A program made the position numbers and the translations under genes. Below are positions 27,476 to 35,891 of a stretch of DNA of 64,000 bases, in pieces. Position 1 is the first letter of the stretch; every line of letters starts with the position of its first letter. The notes under the pieces are model-generated. The model searched no databases. It saw only the letters and a list, made by a program, of their open reading frames with translations, and was not told the origin of the DNA. Source of the stretch: Mesorhizobium sp. YIM 152430 (GTDB taxonomy: Bacteria; Pseudomonadota; Alphaproteobacteria; Rhizobiales; Rhizobiaceae); NCBI RefSeq assembly GCF_029210365.1, contig NZ_JARGES010000018.1:310001-374000 (forward strand), in the 5' to 3' direction.

Positions 27476-27928
27476 TCAGTTGTCGTAAGCCTGTCGAACG
27501 TCTGGCGATGCCCCTAGACAGGCACGAAGAATGACGAGGGAATGTTTCAAGAGTGCCTCGCTGCGTTCAGGCGCGAACCAGTGGCCGTTGAACTTCCCCC
27601 CATGAAAGAGGTTGTTCCTGACGCGCCGCACATAGATCAGAATGCGGTCAGACTGGAGGTCCGTTTGAGGAACTCCATCTGCCCAGTCAAGAACACCTCC
27701 CGAGATGACTTGCTTTTTCGGTGGGTGCTGGAGGATGTAGCTGACGGCCTCGTTCAGCGTCGCTTCGCTGATGTTGTCAAACAGATCGGGGATGGACTCC
27801 GCGAACGAACGCCAGTTCGGCTCTGCCGCTCCCTCGCCCCTATGAAAGCCTGCGGCTTTAAGTGCGTATTCGAAGCGGGCGAAGGTGCGGAAGAGTTCAG
27901 AGGCGAGTTCGTTGAGTTTCGCGTGCAT
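27476..27928 (-). CDS. HEPN-like protein with Rx4H motif, possible defence gene
   Basis: A 150-residue, largely helical protein with no named family that I recognise with certainty. Near its C-terminus it has VRRVRNNLFHGGKFNGHW. Arg104 and His109 form the Rx4H motif of HEPN ribonucleases, in the typical 'RNxLFHGGK' setting. An N-terminal helix (KLNELASELFRTFARFEYALKAAGF) resembles that of HEPN proteins linked to plasmid and phage-defence loci. The ATG at 27928 has GGAGAG upstream. An ATG at 27961 overlapping the upstream stop (ATGA) would add 11 residues. It is coupled to the AbiJ-like gene upstream, so the two may work as a pair. RNase function is inferred from the motif. Confidence 0.7.
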   Translation of the reverse strand: MHAKLNELASELFRTFARFEYALKAAGFHRGEGAAEPNWRSFAESIPDLFDNISEATLNEAVSYILQHPPKKQVISGGVLDWADGVPQTDLQSDRILIYVRRVRNNLFHGGKFNGHWFAPERSEALLKHSLVILRACLGASPDVRQAYDN

Positions 27929-27957
27929 GTTGCTCTCCGACTCTCGGCCTGATGTTG

Positions 27958-28737
27958 TCATTTCCTATGGATAAGGAAGATCGACACCGCGCAGGCGACG
28001 CTGACGACCAGTTCCGCCTCATCGTCCCCGAGCTGCTGTCCCTCCTGGATATGCCTGGCCCTTTCTGAGGCGAAGCCCCAAAGCTTTTCGACGGCCTCGT
28101 CGAGCGGTCGAGGAAGGCCGAGGCGCGGTAGAAGTCGTCCAAGGGTCAGTCCGGGTTGCTTCGCAACGTCGCGTGCAACGCATTCCAGTGCTGCGATGGA
28201 ATGCTGGATAGCGCCGGTTCTGTCCGGCGTCGGCCGCCGGGAAATATCCCGCAATGCCTCACGAATTTCGGAGGCCGCACTCAGGCGTCCGGTTGCCGTT
28301 AGGGCCTCAACCGCGTCGGCGGTTGCGGCCGCAAATGGAGCACTCCCACGATAGACGATGCCTTCGTGATCTTTCAGTTCCCAGCCGATGCCCTTCTCGC
28401 GGAAAAGCCCGTTCAGCTCGTCGCGAAACTGGTCGGCCTGCTGGTAGTGGAGGGTGCGGTGCAGCCGCTCGGCGATGTCATAGACCTTGAACCATTCGCA
28501 GTCCTCAAGTTGCCATCGAACCTCATCCCAGATGTTCGGGTATTCGGACCAGTTGTTGCGGTCAGGGGCGACAAAGAGGACGCTGCAAACTACATCCCTG
28601 ATCTGACTCGGTGCCAAGCCTGCGTTGACGGCGATCTGCGCGACGGCATATCGCAGGTCATCCGGCGCGTCTTCCCGGATGGTGATGTCGGGTTCGGATG
28701 GCTTGTAGCCGTAGCGGTCTGAAAAACTCTGTGACAT
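27958..28737 (-). CDS. AbiJ-like abortive infection protein (AbiJ-NTD4 plus HEPN-type C-terminus)
   Basis: A 259-residue protein. The first 100 residues (FSDRYGYKPSEPDITIREDAPDDLRYAV, then WSEYPNIWDEVRWQLEDCEWFKVYDIAE) match the AbiJ N-terminal domain type 4. The C-terminal 100 (DRTGAIQHSIAALECVARDVAK, LGRLLPRLGLPRPLDEAVEKLWGFASERARHIQEG, LVVSVACAVSIFLI) match the HEPN-like domain that follows it in AbiJ proteins. The HEPN catalytic motif looks degenerate (ERARH). The ATG at 28737 is preferred because it gives the family N-terminus, although a GTG at 28803 keeps the frame open. The stop overlaps the alternative start of the next HEPN gene. Confidence 0.75.
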   Translation of the reverse strand: MSQSFSDRYGYKPSEPDITIREDAPDDLRYAVAQIAVNAGLAPSQIRDVVCSVLFVAPDRNNWSEYPNIWDEVRWQLEDCEWFKVYDIAERLHRTLHYQQADQFRDELNGLFREKGIGWELKDHEGIVYRGSAPFAAATADAVEALTATGRLSAASEIREALRDISRRPTPDRTGAIQHSIAALECVARDVAKQPGLTLGRLLPRLGLPRPLDEAVEKLWGFASERARHIQEGQQLGDDEAELVVSVACAVSIFLIHRK

Positions 28738-28844
28738 GACTGAGGTTATATGATCGGGGCAAAGCTGAAAGTGTCCCGGCACCGGAACCTGACTCTTGTC
28801 CACGTAGCTGAAAATTCGGTCGCCGTCTCGATACTATTTGAGGC

Positions 28845-31388
28845 TCAGCCAATGGAGATTTCGATTTCCTTCACCTCCACGAGAGCCGCAATCTCCGAAT
28901 AGAGGTCGACGGCCTGCCCCGCGGCAGAGATCGAGATGACCAGCGAATAGCGCGCCTTGTCCGTTATCCGCTTCTGGCCTGTGTGCGACTTCCACCAGCC
29001 GCCGACCGGATAGACCGCGATGGCGTCATGGCCGGCAAGCTCGATCGCACGGCCGCGCCAGAGATCGCAATGGAGCGAGCCGGCCTGGATGGCCTTGGGT
29101 CCGAGCAGCCAGTAGCTCGCTTCTGCTTCAGTTTCCGAGCCATCCTTTTCCTGGCTGGCGGAGATGCGGCTTCTGAAGCGGGCATTCGTCTCGGTGCGCT
29201 TTTTCATGTCGAAGCGGAGCCCGAACGATCGGTAGGTGTCCGGCCGCGTCGCGGCCTTGCCGGTGATGTTGGGCTCGATGAAGTAGGAGAGCGTCACCTT
29301 CATGACGACGATCTCGTTCTCGATCTTCTCCAGGGCCGCTTTCGGCCAGGGTAGATCGTAGAAGTGCATTTCATTGAAGACGCCGCTGCGGCCATCGGTG
29401 CCGATCGCAAAAGGCTGGATTTCTGCTTCAGCGACGAGGGTAACGTCATTGCGTGCGGAGAGGATCGCACGCCCGAGGTCGGGAACGCCGTAGCCGAACT
29501 CGCGCAAGAGCTGCTGCTTCTCGGCCTTTGCCCCACTCTTCCAGTGCGCCCCGCGACCGATGAACCGCCTTCGGATCGGTTGCGGCCATTGCGCGGAGTC
29601 GACTGCCAGCGCGCGGTACGTTTCCGGCCAGTGGCCAGGCAGCGCCGCGTGCAGGCTACCCATGAAGTATCCGGCTACCCCCACCGCCGCGCTGGTCGCC
29701 CAGAACGGCACCAGCGGCTCCGCGGCTACGTCCGATCCGGGCGCAAGCAGCGAGACGGACGGTCCCCAGGCGCAGAAGCCGGTGGCGTCGGAAAGCATGT
29801 TGCCGGCCTCGAACAGCACCTCCGGCTTGATCGGCGTGAGGTCGTCGGGAAGCGACTGCGAGCCGCGGCTGAAGGGGCTGCGATGGTTGGCCGGAACGAC
29901 GGGATCAAGGACCGGCGGCGGCGCGGGAGCCTGCTCCTTGCGCGTGAAGCCGCCAATCGTCAGGGCATTCCAGCTTTGCGCTGGATCTTCGAGCGGCAGG
30001 GAGGGCACGACGTTGACCATCATTCCTCCCGACACATTGCCGGTTGCTGCAAGGACAAGACGCTTCGGGCGCTCCGATGCCGGCACGTCGTCGGCAGCAT
30101 CACCAGGCATTGATCCGGCGGCGACCTGATCGAGCGCGCCGCTCCATGTGGAGGGGCGGCCCGGCGGAAAATCGGTTGCGGTGGCGGCGAGGCAAAAGCT
30201 GCGGGGAATGCCGGGGCGCTCGATCTCGACAAGCGCGACGGCGCCTTGCGTCACGACACCGTAGCTCGGCGGTTTCGTAGGCGGAAAACCGTGCGGAGGG
30301 AGCAGCTTCATCGACTCCGCGGCATGGGTGAGCGTGACCGGCTGGCTGCCGTTCATGAGCGGCTCCAGATCGCCATAGAGGACGAGACCAGCGAGCGGCG
30401 TGCCGTGCCCGCCGTCAGGATGATGGTCGTCCGTTCCCCAGGCCACGTCGTAGGCCCATGCGCCGGCCAGTCCGGGCTCGATCAGCGGATGGGCGGCGCT
30501 AACGCCGGTATCGAGCGCGCATACGGCCGGTGCGTCGCCTGCGGGCGGGATCACGCGATCGGCAAGCTCGGCCACCCAGTCGTGCTGGCCCATTCCGTTA
30601 TCGCCGCGATCAAGGAACGGCTCGATCGAACCTGTCGCCTTCCTGATTTCGGTGAGCGCGCCCGGCACCTTCGCTGCGAAGGCAGACAGCGCGCCGGCTG
30701 CTGCATGGACGAACAGGACCGTCGTATCGGGGAAGATGAGCCGGTCGGAATGGACATCGAAATTCGCGCCGCGCGCCAGTTCGGCGAGGCGATCGGAGAT
30801 CGCCGCAGGCTGGCGAACCCAAAGCTCCCACCATACGATGTCGGGCGCAGCAAGATCGACGTCGCCGGTGAAGAGTGAAAGGCTCTCGGTGGCGCGCACG
30901 GTTTCGACGGACTCGAATTTCTCCAGGTCCGGGCGCCGCTGGTTGCCGGGATCACGCCCATAGTCTTCGATCCTCCCGCGCAGAAAGGCGCGCGTATCGT
31001 CGGGCACGAAGAGCAGCGCGCTTTCTGTGCGATCGTCGTTTCGCTCCGAGCGGAGCACGACGACATCCTGAGTCGGGAACTCCAGCGTCGCCGGCACTTT
31101 GACCGCCTTGACGCGCGAACCTTCGGCCGGCGGAAGGGTCGTCACTTCGACGATCGTGCCTGGCTTCAGACCCTGGACGGGCAGCCGCGCATCGGCATCG
31201 GTTACCGGCAGCTCACCCAAGGCTGCGTCGAGTTGATCGAGCAACGCTGCTGCATGGGCTGCATAGTTGGCCCGGAGCGGCTTCCGCTCCTGCTTGCGGG
31301 ACGGGTAGGTGTAAGCCGCCGTTTCCGCGAAAGCATTGATCGAAATGTGCGGGCGATTCCGCCCCCCATAGTCTTCAGACTCCACCAT
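28845..31388 (-). CDS. Subtilisin-like (S8) serine protease paired with an AAA ATPase
   Basis: An 847-residue protein with a large N-terminal region (1-285) and a split S8 catalytic domain. Asp293 is in CALDTGVSAAHP, His328 in GGHGTPLAGL, the oxyanion Asn in LAATGN (about 450) and Ser566 in WATSAAVGVAG. A β-rich C-terminal domain follows (about 640-847). No signal peptide is visible, so it is probably cytoplasmic. It lies 52 bp after the AAA ATPase in the same operon. Two-gene AAA ATPase plus subtilase modules recur in bacterial accessory islands and are suspected anti-phage or conflict systems. The ATPase may unfold or gate substrates for the protease. The specific role here is inference. 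Confidence 0.82.
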   Translation of the reverse strand: MVESEDYGGRNRPHISINAFAETAAYTYPSRKQERKPLRANYAAHAAALLDQLDAALGELPVTDADARLPVQGLKPGTIVEVTTLPPAEGSRVKAVKVPATLEFPTQDVVVLRSERNDDRTESALLFVPDDTRAFLRGRIEDYGRDPGNQRRPDLEKFESVETVRATESLSLFTGDVDLAAPDIVWWELWVRQPAAISDRLAELARGANFDVHSDRLIFPDTTVLFVHAAAGALSAFAAKVPGALTEIRKATGSIEPFLDRGDNGMGQHDWVAELADRVIPPAGDAPAVCALDTGVSAAHPLIEPGLAGAWAYDVAWGTDDHHPDGGHGTPLAGLVLYGDLEPLMNGSQPVTLTHAAESMKLLPPHGFPPTKPPSYGVVTQGAVALVEIERPGIPRSFCLAATATDFPPGRPSTWSGALDQVAAGSMPGDAADDVPASERPKRLVLAATGNVSGGMMVNVVPSLPLEDPAQSWNALTIGGFTRKEQAPAPPPVLDPVVPANHRSPFSRGSQSLPDDLTPIKPEVLFEAGNMLSDATGFCAWGPSVSLLAPGSDVAAEPLVPFWATSAAVGVAGYFMGSLHAALPGHWPETYRALAVDSAQWPQPIRRRFIGRGAHWKSGAKAEKQQLLREFGYGVPDLGRAILSARNDVTLVAEAEIQPFAIGTDGRSGVFNEMHFYDLPWPKAALEKIENEIVVMKVTLSYFIEPNITGKAATRPDTYRSFGLRFDMKKRTETNARFRSRISASQEKDGSETEAEASYWLLGPKAIQAGSLHCDLWRGRAIELAGHDAIAVYPVGGWWKSHTGQKRITDKARYSLVISISAAGQAVDLYSEIAALVEVKEIEISIG

Positions 31389-31440
31389 AAGACCCTACCA
31401 TAAATGAGTCGTTCCATTTCGTCCGGTCCGAAGAGATTCA

Positions 31441-32451
31441 CTAAAGGCGGGACTGTCGACGGAACTTCTCCTTGAGGGTCTGACGGTTTTGCAGGGCGTC
31501 GCGCAAAGCCTCGACCGACACCTTTGCAGCGTCTTCGAGAATGGCGTCCTTGACCACGGCGTCGGCGGCGCGCACCAACTCGCCTTGGCTCAGCCCGTCG
31601 AGCGCGGGCGCAAGCTCGGACCAGGACTTGGCTGCAATCTTGAACTTGCCGAGCCGACGTTCGATGATTGCCCGCGCGGCGGCAGCATCGGGCCGCGCAT
31701 ATTCGATCACTTCGTCGAAGCGACGTGCCAGCGCTTCGTCGAGGATTTCAACATGGTTGGTCGCGGCTAGGACGAGACTGTCTGTCGAGTTGGGTTCCTC
31801 CATGAAGGCGAGCACTGAGTTAAGCACGCGCCGGATTTCTCCAACGTCGTTCGGTTCGCCGCGACGGGCACCGATGGCGTCGAACTCGTCGAGGAGATAG
31901 ACACCGCGCGTCTGCGCGATCTGGTCGAACAGCAGCCGCAGCTTGCCGGCAGTCTCGCCGAAATAGCGGCTGAACAGGGATTCCAGCCTCACCGTGAACA
32001 GGGGAAGTCGCAGTTCCCCGGCAAGTGCCGAAGCCGTCATGGTCTTTCCCGTTCCTGGCGGCCCCACAAGCAGCATATGCGTCGTCGGCGTTTGCCCATG
32101 CTCGCGAAGCGTTGCCCGCTCCTGCTGCTGGCGAACGACCCGCATCAGGCGCGCACGAACATCGTCAGCCAGCACCATGCTCGCCAGCGTGATCTTGGGA
32201 TAGCTGCTCTCGACGAGGCCCTGAAGTTCGCCGCGCGGCCGGGCCAGCGGGATTGGCGTTTGTCCGCCGGCCGGCGTTCCATTCCGTTGCCGGTCCCGCG
32301 CCTTCTGAACGAGGCGCTTCAGCTTATCGGCCTGTTCCGTGTGCCCCTGCCGGGCCTCCTGGGCTGCAACCTGAAGCGCGATCGAGAGAAATTGTTCCTC
32401 GTCCCCTTCGATATGGGAGTTCAGGAGCGCGAGAAGGTGCTTGGTCGACAT
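31441..32451 (-). CDS. AAA ATPase (classic AAA fold) partner of the S8 protease
   Basis: A 336-residue protein with an N-terminal helical region (1-85) and one AAA module. Walker A GPPGTGKT is at 130-137, Walker B VYLLDEFD at 184-191, sensor-1 is LAATNH, and arginine fingers are in LARRFDEV (Arg243/244). The pore-loop region RYFGETAGKLR is also as in AAA remodelling ATPases. It starts with a strong AGGAGG ribosome site and is first in the operon with the subtilisin-like protease, so a protease-unfoldase pair is likely. Confidence 0.88.
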   Translation of the reverse strand: MSTKHLLALLNSHIEGDEEQFLSIALQVAAQEARQGHTEQADKLKRLVQKARDRQRNGTPAGGQTPIPLARPRGELQGLVESSYPKITLASMVLADDVRARLMRVVRQQQERATLREHGQTPTTHMLLVGPPGTGKTMTASALAGELRLPLFTVRLESLFSRYFGETAGKLRLLFDQIAQTRGVYLLDEFDAIGARRGEPNDVGEIRRVLNSVLAFMEEPNSTDSLVLAATNHVEILDEALARRFDEVIEYARPDAAAARAIIERRLGKFKIAAKSWSELAPALDGLSQGELVRAADAVVKDAILEDAAKVSVEALRDALQNRQTLKEKFRRQSRL

Positions 32452-32589
32452 ACTCGCCTCCTTTCTTCGATTGGGCTGGACTCAGAATGACTACCGCCGC
32501 CTAAGATGGGGTAAAGGCGAACAAAACACTAACGGAACAGGGCGGGAAACGCCAGAGTCACCGGGATAGAAGGCTGGGGGATTCGGCTA

Positions 32590-32682
32590 TTACGGGCGGG
32601 AAACCGCCGGCGCCGTTGCGGTGTTCATATCCGGCTGATCTGCCCTCCGCGCCGACGGCAGGAACTCCAGTCTATAGGTCAT
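32590..32682 (-). pseudogene. Truncated RelE/ParE-family toxin (N-terminal remnant)
   Basis: An ATG at 32682 overlaps the antitoxin 3' end by 11 bp, as in normal Phd/RelE pairs. It starts MTYRLEFLPSA, the usual RelE N-terminus. After about 11 residues similarity is lost, and the frame stops at 32590 after 30 residues. The toxin core is therefore deleted. This 93-bp remnant explains why the neighbouring antitoxin has no partner. Confidence 0.75.
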
Positions 32683-32917
32683 CGAGGTTGACCGGCACGC
32701 CCGTCTCGCCGGCCCGCGCCTTCGCGATCTCGATAAGCGCCTGGTCGTCGAGCGCATCCATCATCGCCTCATAGGTGCCGGCTGGCACCATATACGCCAT
32801 GACGCGGTTGCGATTGAAGATCGCGACCGCGCTGCCGCGCGCACCATCGACAATGGCACTCGGATTCTTCTTAAGGTCGGAGACACTCACGGCGATCTCG
32901 GCTTCGATACGCTGCAT
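32672..32917 (-). CDS. Phd/YefM-family antitoxin, orphan
   Basis: An 81-residue antitoxin beginning MQRIEAEIAVSVSDLKKNPS. It has the Phd/YefM DNA-binding fold (SVSDLKKNPSAIVDGARGSAVAIFNRNRVMAYMVPAGTYE) and an acidic C-terminus (VPVNLDDL) that would clamp the toxin. The ATG at 32917 has GAGGG upstream; the frame stays open further upstream, but that part is unconserved. Its toxin gene is reduced to a remnant. It may persist as an anti-addiction module or as a transcriptional repressor. Confidence 0.85.
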   Translation of the reverse strand: MQRIEAEIAVSVSDLKKNPSAIVDGARGSAVAIFNRNRVMAYMVPAGTYEAMMDALDDQALIEIAKARAGETGVPVNLDDL

Positions 32918-33236
32918 GGCCAGGCCCTCGAATGACTGCACTGAAATCAGTTCAGATTTCAGTGCGGAATTTCGATCTATAGAGCGCATCGCCGCTCTCC
33001 ATGCCAGAGGGTCGGAAGGCAGGGACGGCGTTTTCCTGCCGCAGGCCGGAATTATTGTGGAGGCGCTCCCGATAGAGCCCTAAGCAGCCACCGAACTTTC
33101 TACGCTCCTTTTGCTCGTGCTAACAACCTGACTTGGGCGAGACGTTCTTCAAGCTCGCAAGGCAGAACTGGAACGACGCCGGCGACAACGCACCTGACGC
33201 TGACGGGTAGCACTTGGGAACTAGGGGACACGACAG

Positions 33237-34385
33237 ATGCTCACCGACGTGTTGCTTGAGGAATTGCGCTACAAGGGCGAAGGTTCCGATCTGGACTACA
33301 AGGCCGAGCGTTATCCGTTCGCCAAGGCCACCGATGACGAAAAGTCGGAGCTTCTGAAGGACATCCTCGCGCTGGCCAATGCGCATCGGATCGGAACCGC
33401 CTACATCCTGATGGGGTTCAAGGAGAAGCCACCGCATCCCGCGGAAGTGGTCGGACTGGCTCCAGAGGGCGCGATTGATGATGCCCGTCTCCAAGAGTTC
33501 GTGAACGGGAAGCTGGAGACCAAGCTCGACTTCCGTTACGAGGAACGGTTGTTCGATGGCAAGCATATCGCCGTGATTTCTATTCCGAGACAGCAACGGC
33601 CTTTCTACCTCAAGAAGAACTACGGCAAGTTGTCCAAGGAGGAGGTCTATGTGCGCCGGGGGAGCGCTACTGCGATCGCTGCACCCCGAGAGATCGCGAT
33701 GATGGGAGCAGCCAATACGGCGAGGGCTGAAGCCCAGATTTTGCTGTCGTTTCAGACTCCGGAGAACCAGCCGCTGCCGGATGCCTTTGAGAGAGAGTTC
33801 CTGATTTTCCCAAAGGATTTGCCTGATCTCGAACCAGATCGAAGCAGCATGTTTCGCGTTCCTGGCCTGAGCGTCAATGAAAACTACTGGCGAGACGGAG
33901 CATACTACCATTCGAGCTGGAGAAGAGTAATACAAGCTCGATTATCGTTGGAAAATCAGTCTGAATACTCGCTCGGAGACACGCACCTGGAAGTGACATG
34001 CCGTTGCCCGGAGGGTGAATCCGTGTCGCTGCTTCGCGCCGACCACATGCCCGACGAGCCAGACTCCTCCTATTTGGCCCACATCACCTCCAACTTTGAG
34101 CATGCCAATCAGCGGGTGAGCATTGACGAGCGAGGCAGCGAGCCGGTGGCACACGTCGCATTGGGAACGATACGGCCGGGCCAGACGATTCGCGCTGAGG
34201 AGGATCTGGCGTTGTTGCCATCAGGTCCGGGCAGTTATCTTGTTCAGGTTCGTGTCATGGCCAATGAAATACCGACCCCGCGACTGATCGAACACCCGTT
34301 TGAGGTTGCCGGCCCGGTGACGGAGGTTAGCCTGTCGGACTTCGTTGCGTTGATGCAACCTTCCTCGGACGCGAACGAGGACTGA
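33237..34385 (+). CDS. AlbA_2/Schlafen-domain putative DNA- or nucleotide-binding protein
   Basis: A 382-residue protein. Residues 1-160 form an AlbA_2 (Schlafen ATP-binding-like) domain: KGEGSDLDYKAERYPF, then ELLKDILALANAHRIGTAYILMGF, and the strand pair LFDGKHIAVISIPRQQRPFYLKKNYG...VYVRRGSATAIAAP. The C-terminal half is a β-rich domain without a name that I recognise. It is a lone plus-strand gene between the toxin-antitoxin remnant and the conjugation genes, in a block with other suspected defence genes. AlbA_2 proteins occur as regulators and as parts of anti-phage systems. A gap of about 240 bp upstream holds no other gene. Confidence 0.75.
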   Translation: MLTDVLLEELRYKGEGSDLDYKAERYPFAKATDDEKSELLKDILALANAHRIGTAYILMGFKEKPPHPAEVVGLAPEGAIDDARLQEFVNGKLETKLDFRYEERLFDGKHIAVISIPRQQRPFYLKKNYGKLSKEEVYVRRGSATAIAAPREIAMMGAANTARAEAQILLSFQTPENQPLPDAFEREFLIFPKDLPDLEPDRSSMFRVPGLSVNENYWRDGAYYHSSWRRVIQARLSLENQSEYSLGDTHLEVTCRCPEGESVSLLRADHMPDEPDSSYLAHITSNFEHANQRVSIDERGSEPVAHVALGTIRPGQTIRAEEDLALLPSGPGSYLVQVRVMANEIPTPRLIEHPFEVAGPVTEVSLSDFVALMQPSSDANED

Positions 34386-34431
34386 GCGCTCCATGATGAC
34401 GACTGATGGCGTATCGTCCGAAGCCAGACCA

Positions 34432-34671
34432 CTAGGCGGAACGCTGCGACAGATCGGTGCGCTTCGCCTTGCTGAATCCTTTGTCGGTGGCCATGAAGCG
34501 CTGGAGCATCGGCGCCACCAGCTTCGCCGGATCGAGCGCGGCAGTCTCGCCGGCGGTGCGGGCGAGGATCTCCGCATAGGCGACGAGATCGCGGTGGACG
34601 GCGGCCGGCAGCTCGACGGTGATCTTGACCGGCCGGTCGTCGGGGATGGCGGAGAGCTTGAGCTTGGTCAT
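34432..34671 (-). CDS. DUF2274 protein of conjugation operon
   Basis: A 79-residue protein (MTKLKLSAIPDDRPVKITVELPA start) of the DUF2274 family, which is almost always found right after trbI in mobile elements of Proteobacteria. The pattern DRPVKITVELPAAVHRDLVAYAE resembles ribbon-helix-helix proteins, so it could bind DNA. It overlaps the trbI stop by 4 bp and is the last gene of the trb operon. Confidence 0.8.
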   Translation of the reverse strand: MTKLKLSAIPDDRPVKITVELPAAVHRDLVAYAEILARTAGETAALDPAKLVAPMLQRFMATDKGFSKAKRTDLSQRSA

Positions 34672-35891
34672 GACGGCTCCCTCGCCGCGCCGTAGGGCTG
34701 CATCACAAGATCGCGCTGGACGATCACACGGACCGGGAAGCCGGGCCTCACGGTGAGCGTCGGCTGGATGTTGAGCTGGCGGCGGACGATCTGCTGGCCG
34801 ATGTCGGAAGCGGTGTCCTGCGCGCTCTCGCGGATGGCGCGGGCGATCTCGCTCTCGTCGCCGATGGCGAGCTGCGTGCCGACGCCGAGCAGCGTCGAGA
34901 GCGCGGCCGCGCGGAAGAGCTGGCCCCAATGATAGTCGACCTGATCCTCAAGGCCGGAGAAGCCCTGCGGGTCCGTGCCTTGCAGCCGCTCCAGCACGAT
35001 CGAGGTTCCGTCCGGCATGACGATGCGGTTCCAGACCAGCAGGACACGGCGCTGGCCGAAGGCGACCTGGCTGTCGTATTGGCCGATCAGCCGCGCACCC
35101 TGCGGGATCAGGAGGTACGATCCGGTCGGGCTGTCGTAGACATGCTCCGTCACCTGTGCCGTGACCTGGCCCGGCAGATCGGAGCGGATGCCGGTGATGA
35201 GAGCGGCGGGAATGACGGCGCCGGCCTGAACGACCCAGGGCGACGCCTTGTCCTGCACGCGGTCGGTGCTGACGGTGCGGCGGTCCGTCTCCGCGTTCAC
35301 GAAGGCGAGCTTGCGGTCCTGCATGTTCTGCGCGGAGCCGGGATCGAGCGAAGGCGGCTCGGCCGGAAGGGTCAGGCCGGTCATCGGATCGACGGCGGGC
35401 CTCGTGCCGAGGGACAGGCCGTCCGTCACGCGCTCGCCGCGGCTGTCGGTGAACAGCCTCGCGGTGCGGGCGGCCTCGATCTCGGCGAGGCGGCGCTGCT
35501 CCTCCGGATCGGCCTGCGGGGTCTGGATCGCCGGCGGCGCGACCGGCCTTCCTTGCTCCTGCGCGCGGCGGATCGGTCGGCCGAGATCGCCAGGCAGCGC
35601 CGGCCCTAGCTCCGGCACGTCAGGACGCGGCAGGCCGGTGTAGTCGCGGGGAAGGCTCTGCAAGCCGTCCGCCGTCGAGCGGTTCTCGGTGCTGTAAAGC
35701 TCGGAAGGCTGCTGTCCGCCGCGCCGGCTCGTGTCGAGCGCCCAGACCAGCGCGCCGAGGACCGCGACGGAAGCGACGCCGCCGAGGCCGATCAGCACCT
35801 TGCGCGAAAGCCGGGTGACGCGCGGCGGCTCGGGCCGCAGGCGCAGCTCGGCGCGGATGTCGCCGCCGGGAGAGGTATGGGCGTCGGTCAT
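34668..35891 (-). CDS. trbI: Conjugal transfer protein TrbI (VirB10-like)
   Basis: A 407-residue inner-to-outer membrane scaffold protein. It has a short cytoplasmic N-terminus, one membrane helix near residue 30-50 (VLIGLGGVASVAVLGALVWAL), a proline-rich periplasmic linker, and the conserved C-terminal VirB10 domain (PWVVQAGAVIPAALITGIRSDLPGQVTAQVTEHVYDS, LLIPQGARLIGQYDSQVAFGQRRVLLVWNR). It bridges the inner and outer membranes of the mating channel. It overlaps trbG and DUF2274 by 4 bp each. Confidence 0.93.
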   Translation of the reverse strand: MTDAHTSPGGDIRAELRLRPEPPRVTRLSRKVLIGLGGVASVAVLGALVWALDTSRRGGQQPSELYSTENRSTADGLQSLPRDYTGLPRPDVPELGPALPGDLGRPIRRAQEQGRPVAPPAIQTPQADPEEQRRLAEIEAARTARLFTDSRGERVTDGLSLGTRPAVDPMTGLTLPAEPPSLDPGSAQNMQDRKLAFVNAETDRRTVSTDRVQDKASPWVVQAGAVIPAALITGIRSDLPGQVTAQVTEHVYDSPTGSYLLIPQGARLIGQYDSQVAFGQRRVLLVWNRIVMPDGTSIVLERLQGTDPQGFSGLEDQVDYHWGQLFRAAALSTLLGVGTQLAIGDESEIARAIRESAQDTASDIGQQIVRRQLNIQPTLTVRPGFPVRVIVQRDLVMQPYGAAREPS

